In this document: piece by piece, positions 46,101 to 57,605 of the stretch
How positions within the stretch are numbered: position 1 is the first letter of the stretch
How the letters are laid out: each line of letters opens with the position of its first letter
Assembly (NCBI RefSeq): GCF_016097555.1
Contig: NC_054708.1
Span: 3,962,438-4,026,437, forward strand
Origin: Gigantopelta aegis
Taxonomy: Eukaryota > Mollusca > Gastropoda > Neomphalida > Peltospiridae
Length of the DNA: 64,000 nucleotides
Direction of reading: 5' to 3'
Translations under genes and position numbers: made by a program
Notes under the pieces: model-generated
The model's database searches: none
What the model was told of the DNA's origin: nothing
What the model saw: the letters and a program-made list of their open reading frames with translations, nothing else

Positions 46101-46865
46101 CGACATATAGGTTTAGAGAGGAAACTCGCTACATGTTTTTCCATTAGTAGAAAAGGGTCTTTTATATGCACCATCCCGCAGACAGGATAGCAGATACCAT
46201 GGCCTTTGATATACCAATTGTGATGCACTGGCTGGAACGAGAAATAGCACAATAAGCCACTGTTACGTAATACTCCCTGCTACTACTACTACTACTACTA
46301 CTACTGGTATTGCTACTATTACTGCTACTATTACTACTGCGACTACTACTACTACTCTACTACTACTCTACTACTACTCCTACTACTACTCTACTACTAC
46401 TACTACTACTACAAATGTAAAGAACACAAGAATTGAATAGGAATTAAAACGTAAAGTCTAAACAATTGAACAGGACTATAGTAGAAGTGTTCTAGTATTA
46501 CAATAATCAGTGAATAAGTACTAAAAACAGCATTTCATGCTGTACACACTGATACCTTCAACGTGACCTGTCAACATGTCAGAAGGCAATGGACATGTAG
46601 TTTTCCCGCTTTTATGTAACTCAGCCCAGTCGGTAGTTTCCGTGAACTCGCTGATTTCCGCCAGTACTTTCCCGGGTTTTGAACACACATTCTCGACGTA
46701 ATTCTCACGTGCATCAATGAGTTTTATCACGTGATCAATTCCATATTTGACCTCTTGGGGCCAGTCTTTGTAATTTCCGTGGTTTTTCAAAGCAACCAAA
46801 CGTCGATAGTATGGTTGGAAGTTGTTGTTCTTCGGCTCTTCTGGTGGAAATGTAATCTCGGACAT
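40060..46865 (-). CDS. SAM-dependent O-methyltransferase, caffeoyl-CoA O-methyltransferase type (right arm)
   Basis: Inverted partner of the left gene. Exons on the minus strand: 46556-46865, 44351-44560, 43172-43272, 41809-41952 and about 40060-40131, with the same splice sites and phases. The SAM motif (DIGMFTGYSAL), FVFLDA and AVDNTLW metal ligands are all present. Exon 1 has six residue changes compared with the left copy; exons 2-4 have only two silent changes. Exon 5 starts VLLPVRDGI and then leaves the family ending because of two extra bases relative to the left copy, giving a short altered C-terminus. The same stretch of DNA has many small differences and lies within 0.8 kb of the gap, so sequencing error is as likely as true inactivation. 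The introns hold longer 75-bp and 30-bp arrays than in the left gene. Transcription would converge on the left gene. Confidence 0.85.
40140..41430. repeat. 22-bp and 65-bp minisatellites (right intron 4)
   Basis: TCATTTATAAATATCCTATT-type units, interrupted by the type E SINE at 40,612-40,815, then about two 65-bp units (41,300-41,430). The total is shorter than the left counterpart. Confidence 0.9.
40612..40815 (+). repeat. Type E SINE (right intron 4)
   Basis: Partner of 25,565-25,760: ACTGTCCTGGACAGACAAAC and TAATTGGATATAAGCACAAA. Confidence 0.85.
41809..41952 (-). CDS. Methyltransferase exon 4 (right)
   Basis: All 144 bases equal the left exon 4, including the DN metal ligands. Confidence 0.92.
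41998..42855. repeat. 30-bp minisatellite, about 28 units (right intron 3)
   Basis: ACGCAGACAGCTACCCCTAC-type units. A block of about ten units (AGATACCCCTACACACGCTG onward) appears twice, at about 42,140 and 42,380, which accounts for the extra length over the left arm. A poly-G run lies at about 43,068-43,090. Confidence 0.95.
43172..43272 (-). CDS. Methyltransferase exon 3 (right)
   Basis: Identical product to left exon 3, with one silent change (GAT for GAC in AKDGV). Confidence 0.92.
43637..44335 (-). repeat. Type A SINE split by a type B SINE (right intron 2)
   Basis: Partner of 21,831-22,518; the nested type B element is at about 43,750-44,142. This insertion-in-insertion predates the arm duplication because both arms carry it. 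Confidence 0.9.
44351..44560 (-). CDS. Methyltransferase exon 2 (right)
   Basis: Same borders as the left exon 2; a single silent difference (CTC for CTT codon context in QYLADL). SAM motif I intact. Confidence 0.92.
44815..46012. repeat. 75-bp minisatellite, about 16 units (right intron 1)
   Basis: Same unit as 21,037-21,330, reversed. Open for about 400 codons on each strand. Minus-strand variation is confined to a few positions (N/D/T before SY, E/K before PG or PD, DD/DG before V). A set of about five units (DDDV, DDGV order) is present twice in succession, so part of the array grew by block duplication. Confidence 0.95.
46015..46255 (-). repeat. Type A SINE (right intron 1)
   Basis: Partner of 20,783-21,024, with tail TTTGTTTAACGACACCACTA. 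Confidence 0.85.
46272..46412. repeat. (CTA)n trinucleotide repeat
   Basis: Partner of the TAG repeat at 20,510-20,762, about half as long. Confidence 0.9.
46556..46865 (-). CDS. Methyltransferase exon 1 (right)
   Basis: Start ATG complement at 46,863-46,865, acceptor TTTTCTAG on the minus strand as in the left gene. Nine base differences from the left exon, seven of them changing residues (six codons, including a two-base change at residue 96). Confidence 0.9.
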
Positions 46866-47089
46866 TCTAGAAAAGAGAGAGATAGAGAGACAGAAAGTAA
46901 AAACAAACAATAACACCTGAAACAGGCAAATACTAAAGTGATAGACCCTAGCTTTTAAACACTGCGATATATTTGTTTTCTGTTCCCGTCCCAGGTGCAA
47001 GTATTCGGGGTAGACAAAATGGGAGCATACTAAAAGTTTACATTCTTTCTCATTCATCTTGAATTTTAGAAACCTATTCTATCAGTGTA

Positions 47090-47325
47090 TCGTTAAGAAC
47101 ACGGCTTTCACACAAGGTTAAAAAACACTTTGGTTAATTATTCATCGTTTACAGGATGTCAAACAGCCCAGTCGGTTGTTTCCGTCAAACATTTGGTAAT
47201 TATGACTCGTAGTCTGTTAGTGATCAGAGGAAACCCGCTACATTTGTGTTATTAGCAACAAGGGATCTTTTTTCCCCACAGACAGTTGTGGTGGACTGGT
47301 TGGAAAAAACACCACCACCATTGAC
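47090..47325 (-). repeat. Degenerate SINE with exon 1 fragment (right arm)
   Basis: Partner of 19,675-19,860. The exon-derived piece CAGCCCAGTCGGTTGTTTCC is present with one mismatch to exon 1. Confidence 0.75.
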
Positions 47326-47635
47326 CTGCATCTCACTCCGACATCCTCGCAAACTTATGATGTAGATCCGCCCTTTATTTAATGATTTACGGTAAGTGAT
47401 CATGTGCTCGATGACTGGACTGGACTGAACGTGATCTTTCGGTGATATATCTCGACATGCTCCTGGCTTTGAAAATATTTATGTTAAAAGAAATATATCG
47501 TTAAACCAGTGTTTAAATGTGTACATAACCATATTAAAAAGTAAATATGTCTTACCTGTTTTTCTAAATTCTAGTTCATATACTGCTTTGAACGGAAGCT
47601 TATCCAGCGGTGTATAGTGTTCTCGACACCGTACC

Positions 47636-48085
47636 GGTTGCACTATACCAATTAATTTCCGGCTGGGTTGAAGTTCGAGGTGTACCGAACTTTTGATAGA
47701 GAAGTTAACACCACAAGTCCTGTGATTGGTTATAAATGTGAGTGTGTTGGTTGTAAAAAAAATTAGTTTTATCTGGGCTAAAAATGTATGCAATTTTATT
47801 TGATGTAGTACCACCGTGTCAAGTAGCCTTGTGCTTGGAACATGTATGGGGTACCTGTAAAAAAAAGTACTCAAATTTTGTGCGAAACTAGGGGTGTTGC
47901 AGAAACATCTGGTTATACCGAAAATGAGCCATGAAAGGTACCATTTTCTGCAGTTAATACTTTGAGGTAGGGGTTGTAGTACTGATATTTATGGGTCACA
48001 GTTTGGTTGATATATTGCATATAGTGGTTTTCAACACAAATGTTAACATGGTCGCCTATGGGATTTGAATTGGTATAGTCCAACC
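47636..48085. mobile_element. 450-bp TIR DNA transposon, right arm only
   Basis: TIR GGTTGCACTATACCAATT at the left end and AATTGGTATAGTCCAACC at the right end (17 of 18 match when inverted). It is flanked by TACC on both sides (47,632-47,635 and 48,086-48,089); the left arm has a single uninterrupted site. The interior is related to 27,540-27,900 and keeps a short transposase-like frame (TFDREVNTTSPVIGYKCECV). Superfamily unresolved: the interior hints at piggyBac, but the four-base duplication is not TTAA. Confidence 0.82.
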
Positions 48086-48204
48086 TACCGAGTGTATCAC
48101 TCTATGGAGTTATCTACCTTGTTTTACTCTATTTAAGTATTGGATTATATTAGTGGGAGTAATGAATGAGCGAATGTATTAGTCCATCATGCATCGCACA
48201 TCGG

Positions 48205-48351
<147 letters not shown>

Positions 48352-48419
48352 TACATTGATTAACTAGAAATGTTCAGAAAATAGTTTCCATATACAGAAC
48401 GTGTTTCTTGTCCTAATAT

Positions 48420-48860
48420 TTGTAACCGACCTCGGTGGTGTAATGGTTAAGCCGTCGGACTTAAGGCTGGTAGGAACTAGGTTCGTAACCCGGTACCGGC
48501 TCCCACCAACAGAGGAAGGAAATGTTTATTTAACGACGCACTCAATGGGCCACACAGATATGAGATATGAGATAGGAAACCCGCTGTTGCCACTTCATAT
48601 GATACTCTCTTGGTTCCCACCCAGATCGTGTTTATTCATCGGGTAGGTGTATGACCAGTGCACCAATTTCTCTCTCACTAACCTCTAATATAAATGAATG
48701 AATGAATGAATGAATGTTTAACGACACACCAGCACGAAAAATACATTGGCTATTGGGAACCTCTAATATAAGAACTGATGATCATAAACCCACTGTCCTG
48801 GAGAGATAGCTGAGGTGTGTGCCTAAGACAACGTGCTTGAACATTAAGCAGAAAAATAAC
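48420..48860 (+). repeat. Type E SINE split by type B and D fragments (right arm)
   Basis: Partner of 18,496-19,037, with head ACCGACCTCGGTGGTGTAAT. The type B piece is shorter here. Confidence 0.75.
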
Positions 48861-48951
48861 TACAAATGAATGAATACTATTTGTAATAACCCAAAGTGTA
48901 TTTTATCTCACAATAATTTCCCAAGGACAAAGAATATTTAAAGTTAAAGTT

Positions 48952-49860
48952 TAAAATTTGTTTTGTTTAAGCACATTGATTTGTTTCTCGTTTTAGCCAG
49001 TGCACCACGACTGGTATATCAAATGCCGTGGTATGTGGTATGGTGCATATAACACATCCCTTGCTATTAATGGAAAAATGTAGCACTTGTTTTTTTTCCC
49101 CACTAAAACTATATGTCAAAATTACTAAATGTATACCATCTAATAGCCGATGATTGATAAATCAATGTGCTCTAGAGATGTCGTTAAACAAAACAAAACT
49201 TTGGTGCCCTGTCTAGAACGAGAAATAGGCCAATGGGATCACCGTAGGGGATTGATCTTAAACCGACCGTGCGTCAAGCAGGCGCAGTGGTACAGCGTTC
49301 GCCTGATGCGCGATCGATCTAGAATTGATTTCCGTCGGTGCGCCCATTGGGCTATTTCTCGTTCCAGTCAGTGCTCCACAACTGGTGTAATAAAGGCCGT
49401 TGTATGTACAATACTGTCTGTGGGATAGTGCTTATAAAAGATCCCTTGCTGCTAATCGAAAACAGTAGCCCATGAAGTAGCGACATTTCATTCATTTCAA
49501 CTTATTTCGTGCTTATATCCAATTACGGTTCAAGCACGCTGTTCTGGGCACACACCTCAGCTATCTGAGCTGTCTGTCCAGGATAGTGGGTTAGTTGTTA
49601 GTTGGTTAGTTAGTGAGAGAGAAGAGGGTGTAGTGGACTTACACCTACCCATTGAGCCCTTAACTCACTCTGCGTTGGAGCCGGTACCGGGCTACGAACC
49701 CTGTACCTAGCAGCCTGTAGTCCGATGGCTTACCCACTGCGCCACCGAGGCCGGTTGTAGCGAAAGCGAGTTTCATCTCTCTATAGTTGTCCGGCGCCAT
49801 ATAACCGTAAATAAAATGTGTTGAGTGCGTCGTTAAACAAAACATTTCCTTCCTTACCAC
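48952..49860. repeat. SINE cluster: type A fragments, chimeric B/A with nested type E
   Basis: Partner of 17,548-18,430. Here the plus-strand type A head is complete (GCGCAGTGGTACAGCGTTCG), while the left arm lost it. The type E element (about 49,487-49,756) is again bounded by a TAGCGACA-like duplication. Confidence 0.8.
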
Positions 49861-50129
49861 TGGGCTATGTCCTTCTCAAAACACTTTAACGTGAGGCACC
49901 AGTTTTTCAGAGTATGTACGGTATTTTAAGTAGCGAAACGTCGGCCTCGCGTGTCTCATGGTCTGCTATGAATATGGATGAACACAGTGTGCTGCCAAAC
50001 GCATATGACTCACAGATTAGTGTTCGTTCATCCTCATATTTAGTTTAGTCTCAAGATACACAGGCATGGGGAGATCTAGACTGTACGAAGCGATGGTTAT
50101 AACAGTGGTGTGTTTGTGTGTGTGTGTGT

Positions 50130-50152
50130 TGGGGGGGGGGGGGGGGGGGGGG
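50130..50152. repeat. Poly-G run
   Basis: G homopolymer after a GT stretch; partner of the poly-C at 17,263-17,282. Confidence 0.85.
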
Positions 50153-50184
50153 AGTCGAACCATGCTCCTCCAAAAATATGTAGG

Positions 50185-50505
50185 AAAAAACCCATTTGTT
50201 TAACGACTCCACTAGAGCACATTGATTAATTAATCATCGTCTATTGGATGTAAAAAAATTGTAATTGTGACACACAGTCATCAGAGGAAACCCGTTACAT
50301 GTTTTTCCTAACGCAACAAGGGATCTTTTTTATGCACTTTCCCATAGATAGGAAAGCACAAACAACGGCATTTGACCGGTTGTGGTGCACTGGATGGAAC
50401 GAGAAAAACCCAATCAGGTGAATGGATACACCAAGGTGGTTCGATCTTGCGACGCAAGCACCTCAAGTGATCATTCAACCGACTGGACTAAACCCCGCCC
50501 CTGTA
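50185..50505 (-). repeat. Type C SINE (right arm)
   Basis: Partner of 16,912-17,218; tRNA-like head at the right end. Confidence 0.85.
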
Positions 50506-51492
50506 AATGCCAATTGTACAATTATTCCTCCCCCTGCTCCCTCCCCCTGCACACGCGCTTGGTTCAAGCACGTTATCCAGGATACGTAGTCGGAGATCAT
50601 ACGCCCTTTGTGTTACGTATATCATGATAGGATTGACCCCTCAACACAAGTGCTATACAAACAAAGGTCGCAGCGAGTTGAGATATCCGGTAGAGACATC
50701 CGTGTACCAGATGGTTTGATCCAATCAGAACTGACTTTACATCACTGTGACGGCACATGCTCTTAATTTTGTTTTCGCCTGTGGCGATATTAATTGTTTT
50801 AGAGGGCCGTGTGCAGTTCCATTATGCATTTAAGCCCAGGTGGGCACTTTGTTACGTAATACCTCCGCGCGACCGTGGTCGAGCTGTGCCTAATACACAC
50901 CCATACCAGATGCGGAGGCCATGTGGCCAGTAGTTACGTAATACCTCCGCGATGTGCCCCCAGGCGATATTCGGAAATTTATGATAAATAGCTAGGGTTT
51001 TAGAGATTTCAGTGAGAAACATATTGGAAGGCTTCCAGGGAACGCGTCCGTTTGGACTTGGTAAATATTATTTCTGCTCTGTTGTATAACCTTGATGTGA
51101 TTGATGTGACTTTAAATATTTTAATACTGTATTATACCAATATTATTTAGACGGTGCTGCCGGTAATCTGACGCAGTAAACTGTAGGCTCACTGTTCTAA
51201 TATATATAAGGCTTAACCAGTCATCCTAGAGGACCTAGGTAAACTGTAGGTTATTGTCTTTATTGTGAGAGGTACCAGTATTAATTCTGTATTACAAGGT
51301 TACTGAATGAGTAGTTAAGGGTTAATTAAATATTAACCAGTTATGGATAGAGTTGTAATTCCTTTATTAATTAAGTTCTCCTGGAAGCGTTTCTCAATTA
51401 TCACACGTGTGGGTGTTGTGTCACGATGAAGTGATTAGAATATTGTGTAAACTAGACACCTAGTGATTAACTAATTAAGTGGTCAGTTCTGG

Positions 51493-51502
51493 GTTGTTAT
51501 TA

Positions 51503-51536
<34 letters not shown>

Positions 51537-51726
51537 TTTTTTTTTTTATTGTCTCCAGAAACATAAGCAAGGTCAAGGTTGGGGCCTTGAATCATTGCTG
51601 TACATGGTACTATTGTATACATAATTAAAGCTATACACTCGTATATAAGACACTTATTAAACAATATGTGTATACATATGCATGTGCGTATGTGTGAGAG
51701 GGATAGAGAGAGAGAGTGAGAGAGAG

Positions 51727-51760
<34 letters not shown>

Positions 51761-53293
51761 AGACAGACACGGACGTGTGGAGTAACAGGGAGGAAGCCGA
51801 AGATAGACAAAAGGGAACAGAAGCGGCCGGAGCCGTATGCACACATACATAGTATTCAATATTAAGATGAAACAGATAGGCTTAACATGATATTGTAAAA
51901 CAGGATATTAGCAATGCAAAAGCCTTACATAACTGAAGAGGAAATATTCTGGAGACTAGGAAGAAGAGTACTAGAAATAGAGACAAAGAGTGAGAGAAAA
52001 AGAAGAATAAGAAGAAGAGAATAAAAAAAGAGAGAAAAAACTAAAAACCCCCAAAAAACCAACATTTCTTGAAAGATAAATAAGATCAATGCGATCTTTT
52101 AAAAAAATAAATTATAGAAAGTCAATATACGTTTTCCGAACTGGCGATATTTTGCATAAAAGTATGTTTATTAGCTTATTCGTATATTTTGCTATTAATA
52201 AGTTTATACATGAATTTATACAATTTGTTTGAGGAACTGCTGCCACGGTTCCCACTGATCATCAAAGTCTTTATACAGGCAATTTTTATAAAATATATTT
52301 TTTTTCAATCTGTATTTTATCAATAATGAATCTTAGCATTGCGTTTTTATTTAATCTGATCTTTTGTAATTTCGTTCTATATATATAATACTTAATATTA
52401 ATAATGAACCAATTAATAAAACAATGCTTTTTTGTTATGATACCAAATAAAACCATGTTTTTATCCAACTGAAATTGTTCACCGTTTTTTTAATGCCCAT
52501 TCTTCTACTGCTTTCCATAGGACAGTAACTTTAGAGCACTCATAAAATAAGTGTTCCAGTGTTTCTGGCATAAGATGGCAAAAATCGCAAATATTAGAAT
52601 CAACATATTTTATTTTATTTAGAAATATATTTGTAGCTATTATCCTGTGTAAAATTTTATACTGAAACCATAATAAAGATGGGTCTTTAATAGTTTTGAA
52701 TGGTAGAGCATAATACTTTCCCCATACTTGTGAAGTGAAGTCAAACCCCAATACTGAATATTTTTTTTGAGACATAGAAACTATTGTAGTGCGATTTAAT
52801 ATTGCGTATATTTGCTTACTTAGGTTTGTATCTTTTAAAAATAGTTTTATTTTAATTTTAAACGGAAGAATCGGGTTGCAAACAGTGTTAACACTATGAT
52901 TGTTTGATTTTGTTGTTTTACAAATATATAGTTTAATGGCTCTGATTAAAGAAGCATATTCTAAAAAAAATGGACTGTACTTGATATTTTGTTATGAAAG
53001 TATTGTAATTCATTAATGTCCCATTTTCGTCCATTAGATCTTGAATAAATATTATGCCTTTTTGCCAATACTTCATATAAATAAAAGGTTTGCCGTTTTT
53101 TTTTTTAAATTTTGCTATTGTACCAAATGTTTAGGCTCATTACCTCTTCATTATTATCAGGCGTTTCTTTCTGTTGAATGGTAAGCCAGCTTTGTAACAC
53201 ATCTTTCCAAAAATTATTTTTAATTGTTGTTATTTTTAGCTGAATATAATAATCTCCATATTTAATCATATTTGCTGTCGTTGTTATTATATT
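51493..53293 (-). mobile_element. 5'-truncated LINE with target-site duplication, nested in the LTR fossil
   Basis: GTTGTTATTATATT stands at both ends (51,493-51,506 and 53,280-53,293). On the minus strand the 3' tail is A-rich followed by AAT repeats, at the low-coordinate end. Coding remains at 52,479-52,775 show the zinc-binding domain found after reverse transcriptases (zf-RVT): WFQYKILHRIIATNIFLNK, CDFCHLMPETLEHLFYEC. A further piece at 52,286-52,468 (MVLFGIITKKHCFINWFII, YYIYRTKLQKIRLNK) matches the usual continuation in another frame, so the copy is broken. The upstream reverse transcriptase is absent. An L1/Tx1-like clade is possible but uncertain. Confidence 0.85.
51715..51760. repeat. 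Poly-G and GA-rich low complexity inside the LINE 3' region
   Basis: A run of about 30 G preceded by GAGA repeats, in the untranslated 3' part of the LINE copy. Confidence 0.85.
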
Positions 53294-53568
53294 GTTGTTG
53301 TTAATTAACTACTGCGGCAGTACATTTGTCAGCGTTAAAGTTAATACAGATTCCAAAGTGTATTGTGTTTTGGTGTTTTCTAGTGAACTAAACGTGCTAT
53401 ATTTCATATACTTTATATAAGATCTTATCTCTGATCATACCTACACGAGCCACGCGGGTATAACTGCCCGTTACAGAGACATCTAATTGATATACAGTTA
53501 GGAGAGATATTTGGATAATCGTGTGTTTCATTCAGTTACGGGTATTATAGGATCCCCGTGACAATCAC

Positions 53569-54294
53569 ATACTACATACTACGACATTAGGCCAAGAATC
53601 TATCCCTAGCAAATATATTTTTGAGTGATTATTTGTTTCAATCACGTATTTTGACACAATTATTTTAATTTACAAACTATTATTGAATAATTATTCGTGA
53701 CGCAGTCGACACAAGCCCTTTATGGGGTAGGGAAGTTTAACATTTAATATATCCTTTTATATATTGTGACATGGAATTAAACATAAATAGTTCTCCATAA
53801 ATATATCTTATTTTTTTATTGTTGCTTTCCGTATGTTAACTGCATAAATATGTTTAATATGTTTTCACTAATATAGACTCTTAGAACTATAGAGTGGCTC
53901 ATTGGAATTTTTATTTTAATATTAATAGAGGTTTTATAATGAAGTGAGATTTGATTAAACTGCCCTTCTGCCTGTCTGGCTATCAAACAGCAGATTGATA
54001 CAAGGTAACATATCGTTCATTACTGGTTTAGTGTGGGTTTTTTTGCTATTCTATTATTACATGTTTATGTACTGACGTGTCTTTTAACATTCATTCATTC
54101 ATTAATTCATTCATTCATTAATTCTTTAATTCATTCATCAATCCATTCATAATATTCATTGATTCATTGATTCATTCACTAAAACATTCATTGATTCATT
54201 CAACCATTATTTTATTGAACGATTCATTCATTCATTTTTTCATTCATTCAAAGCATAACTAAATGACCTACTCCATATGCATAACCAGTTAATA
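53569..54294. other. Unique arm sequence with (CATT)n
   Basis: Partner of 16,026-16,665; the CATT tetranucleotide stretch is at about 54,080-54,245. No gene seen. Confidence 0.7.
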
Positions 54295-54560
54295 TAGTCG
54301 ATTGTGTGGTCGATCCCCATCGGTGGACCTATTGGGCTATTTCTCGTTCCAGCCAAATTAAAGCACCACGACTGGTACACCAAAGGCCGTGGTATGTGTT
54401 ATTCTATCTGTGGGATGGTGGATATAAATAAAAACATCTAGCGGGTTTCCTCTCTAAGACTATATGTCAAAATTACAAAATGTCTGGCATCCAATAGACA
54501 ATGAATAATAAATCAGTGTGCTCTAGTGATGTCGGTAAAGAAAACAAACTTAACTTAACC
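54295..54560 (+). repeat. Type A SINE (right arm)
   Basis: Partner of 15,771-16,025; body TTCTCGTTCCAGCCAAATTA, tail GATGTCGGTAAAGAAAACAA. Confidence 0.85.
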
Positions 54561-54804
54561 ATTCCCCTTTACCCAGCTTCATTTATGATGAATTATCAGT
54601 TGTTATACACACGAATACACAATGATAAAGGCACTCATTAAAACGTGATAATGATAAAATTACAGAACGTAGTAAAACTGAATGTCCCAGGAAAAGTAAA
54701 TTTCAGTCTTACATGAGTGGCATTTAACAACTATATGTATGTAAAATGATGTTTCTGTCTCCGAATCTTTGTTCGTTAAAAATCCGAGATTAGTCTAATA
54801 ACAG

Positions 54805-55090
54805 TTAAAGTTTGTTTTGTTTAACGACGCCACTAGAGTACATTAATGTGTTAATCATCGGGTATTGGTTGTCAAACATCTGGTCATTTTGACATATAGC
54901 TAAATAGTTTCCATTAGTTGCAAAGGATCTTTTATGGTCACTATTCTACAGACATGATAGCACTTTTGATATAACAGTCGTGGTGCATTGGCTGGAACGA
55001 GAAATAGCCCAATGGGCCCACCGACGGGAATCGATCCCAGACCGACCGCGCATTAAGCGAGCGCTTTATCAATGGGCTACGTCCCGCCAC
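54805..55090 (-). repeat. Type A SINE, full length (right arm)
   Basis: Partner of 15,187-15,473; ends with the complete head (TCAATGGGCTACGTCCCGCC). Confidence 0.9.
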
Positions 55091-55092
55091 TT

Positions 55093-55857
55093 AGTCTATA
55101 AACGAAAAGTGGTCATGCCTATCATGTTACCTTAGTCTAATAATAACAAGCGGTCAGCATATCATGTTACCTTAGTCTAATAATAACAAGCGGTCAGCCT
55201 ATCATGTTACCTTAGTCTAATAATAACAAGCGATCAGCATATCATGTTACCTTAGTCTAATAATAACAAGCGGTCAGCCTATCATGTTACCTTAGTCTAA
55301 TAATAACAAGCGGTCAGCATATCATGTTACCTTAGTCTAATAATAACAAGCAGTCAGTATATCATGTTACCTTAGTATAATAATAACAAGTGGTCATGCC
55401 TATCATGTTACCTTAGTCTAATAATAACAAGTGGTCATGCCTATCATGTTACCTTAGTCTAATAATAGCAAGTGGTCATGCCTATCATGTTACCTTAGTC
55501 TAATAATAACAAGCGGTCAGCATATCATGTTACCTTAGTCTAATAATAACAAGTGGTCATGCCTATCATGTTACCTTAGTCTAATAATAACAAGCGGTCA
55601 GCATATCATGTTACCTTAGTCTAATAATAACAAGCGGTCAGCATATCATGTTACCTTAGTCTAATAATAACAAGCGGTCAGCATATCATGTTACCTTAGT
55701 CTAATAATAACAAGTGGTCATGCCTATCATGTTACCTTAGTCTAATAATAACAAGTGGTCATGCTTATCATGTTACCTTAGTCTAATAATAACAAGCGGT
55801 CAGCATATCATGTTACCTTAGTCTAATAATAACAAGCGGTCAGCATATCATGTTACC
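55093..55857. repeat. 40/41-bp minisatellite, about 19 units (right arm)
   Basis: CTTAGTCTAATAATAACAAG and CGGTCAGCATATCATGTTAC. The order of 40- and 41-bp variants differs from the left arm. Confidence 0.95.
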
Positions 55858-55996
55858 AATTTAGGTCGAGAAAATTTACAGACAGGATTAGAGTTGTATT
55901 GACATTTTACCCTCGTTATCGCCCACATGACCATGAGTAAAATTTATTTTTACTCCACAGAATACTATATATCACAGCGATAGTATTATAATGTAT

Positions 55997-56195
55997 TTTT
56001 TTATTATTTATTTATTTCAACATATTTTCTTGCTTATATCCAATTAAGGTTCAAGCACGCTGTCCTGGGCAAACGCCTCAGCTATCTGGGCTGTCTGTCC
56101 AGGACAGTGGGTTAGTGGTTAGTTGTTAGTGGTTTATTGAGTCGGTAAATTCGCTCTAGGAGCCGTATGTCCGATGGCTTAACCACGACACCACC
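55997..56195 (-). repeat. Type E SINE (right arm)
   Basis: Partner of 13,995-14,180, with the same internal deletion. Confidence 0.8.
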
Positions 56196-56418
56196 GTAAA
56201 AATACCCCCTTTTGTCTAGTTGACGAGAATTCTGTATTACTGGTTCTGCCTTTCTCTGCCCCTGGTAAGTTTAGGTTAGGGGTGGCCCTAATATGACTGC
56301 TGTAGAAAGTATCGTGTGTGGGACAGGAGGGGTGGTAAGTTCATATTGTTCACAAACTGTTAGCAAGTCGGTGTTGTTTACATCAAAGTTACAACGAATA
56401 TTTAGGGTAAACCAAGGT

Positions 56419-56595
<177 letters not shown>

Positions 56596-56605
56596 ATCTC
56601 GCTCA

Positions 56606-56990
56606 GGGCGGGATTTAGCTCAGTCGGCTGAGTATTCGACTAAAGTACTTGCGTCGCAGGATCGAACCACCTCGGTGGATCCATTCAACCGATTGTTTTT
56701 TACTCTCGTCCCAGCCAGTGCACCACAACAGGTCAAAGGCCACGGGATGTGCTTTTCTGTCTGTATGAAAATGCATGCTACTAATCACATGCTACTAATC
56801 ACATGCTACTAATAACTTGCTACTAATCACATGCTACTAATCACATGCTACTAATCACTTGCTAGTAATCACATGCTACTAATCACATGCTACTAATGGA
56901 AAAATGTAGCGGGTTTCCTCTGATGACTTGTTTAACATTCAATAGCCGCTGATTAATTAATTAATTTGCTCTAAACAAAATAAACTATAC
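56606..56990 (+). repeat. Type C SINE with expanded 13-bp unit
   Basis: Head GGGCGGGATTTAGCTCAGTC. The segment ATCACATGCTACTA is repeated about nine to ten times (56,774-56,897) where the left arm has about three. Confidence 0.88.
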
Positions 56991-56999
56991 TTTCTATCT

Positions 57000-57518
57000 C
57001 GCTCTTCCTCTCTCTCTCTCTCTCTCTCTCGCCTATCTCTCTCTTCTCTCTCGCTCCATCTCTCCTCACACTCTCTCTCCTCTCTCTCTCTCCCGTCGCT
57101 TCTCCGATCTCTCTCCCTCTCTCTACTTCTCTCTCTCTCTCTCTCTCTCACTAGAGAGGACTTAGGAGGACACACAGAAGACCACACACCGAAGTTTGGA
57201 GAGAGAGGGGATGACACACACACACACACACACACTTTCTATCTCTCACTTTCTATTTCGCTTTTTCTATCTCCCCCCTCTCTCTCGGAGAGCTAGAGAG
57301 GAGAGAGAGGCTCCCTCCCTATATACGGGGAGACATATTATATATATATATATAGAGAGAGAGAAAGAGATATATATAGATATATAGTCTCTCTATATAG
57401 AGGGGGAGGAGGAGGAGGCAGAGGAGGGGGAGGGAAGAGAGAGCAGGGAGGGAGATTATTTTTTTCTAGGGGATGTGAGAGGGAAGGAGAGAGACGAGGA
57501 GATATTAGAGATAGGAGG

Positions 57519-57565
<47 letters not shown>

Positions 57566-57605
57566 ATAGAGAGAGCGACGAGAGAGAGAGAGACAAAGAT
57601 ATAGA
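57000..57605. repeat. Low-complexity purine/pyrimidine block
   Basis: CT-rich, CA, GA-rich and TATATA segments; a scrambled version of 12,951-13,345 with added and broken runs. Assembly quality is doubtful here. Confidence 0.8.

Larger units (their letters stand above)
50746..53563. mobile_element. Solo-LTR-like fossil (LTR retroelement), right arm only, split by a LINE
   Basis: Starts TGTGACGG and ends CCCCGTGACA, the TG...CA ends of a long terminal repeat, with a five-base duplication ATCAC on each side (50,741-50,745 and 53,564-53,568). The left arm has the single empty site at 16,666-16,670. Without the nested LINE the element is about 1.03 kb. No internal coding region is seen, so it looks like a single LTR left after recombination. 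It is younger than the split of the two arms, because only one arm has it, and older than the LINE inside it. The family was not identified. Confidence 0.8.
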
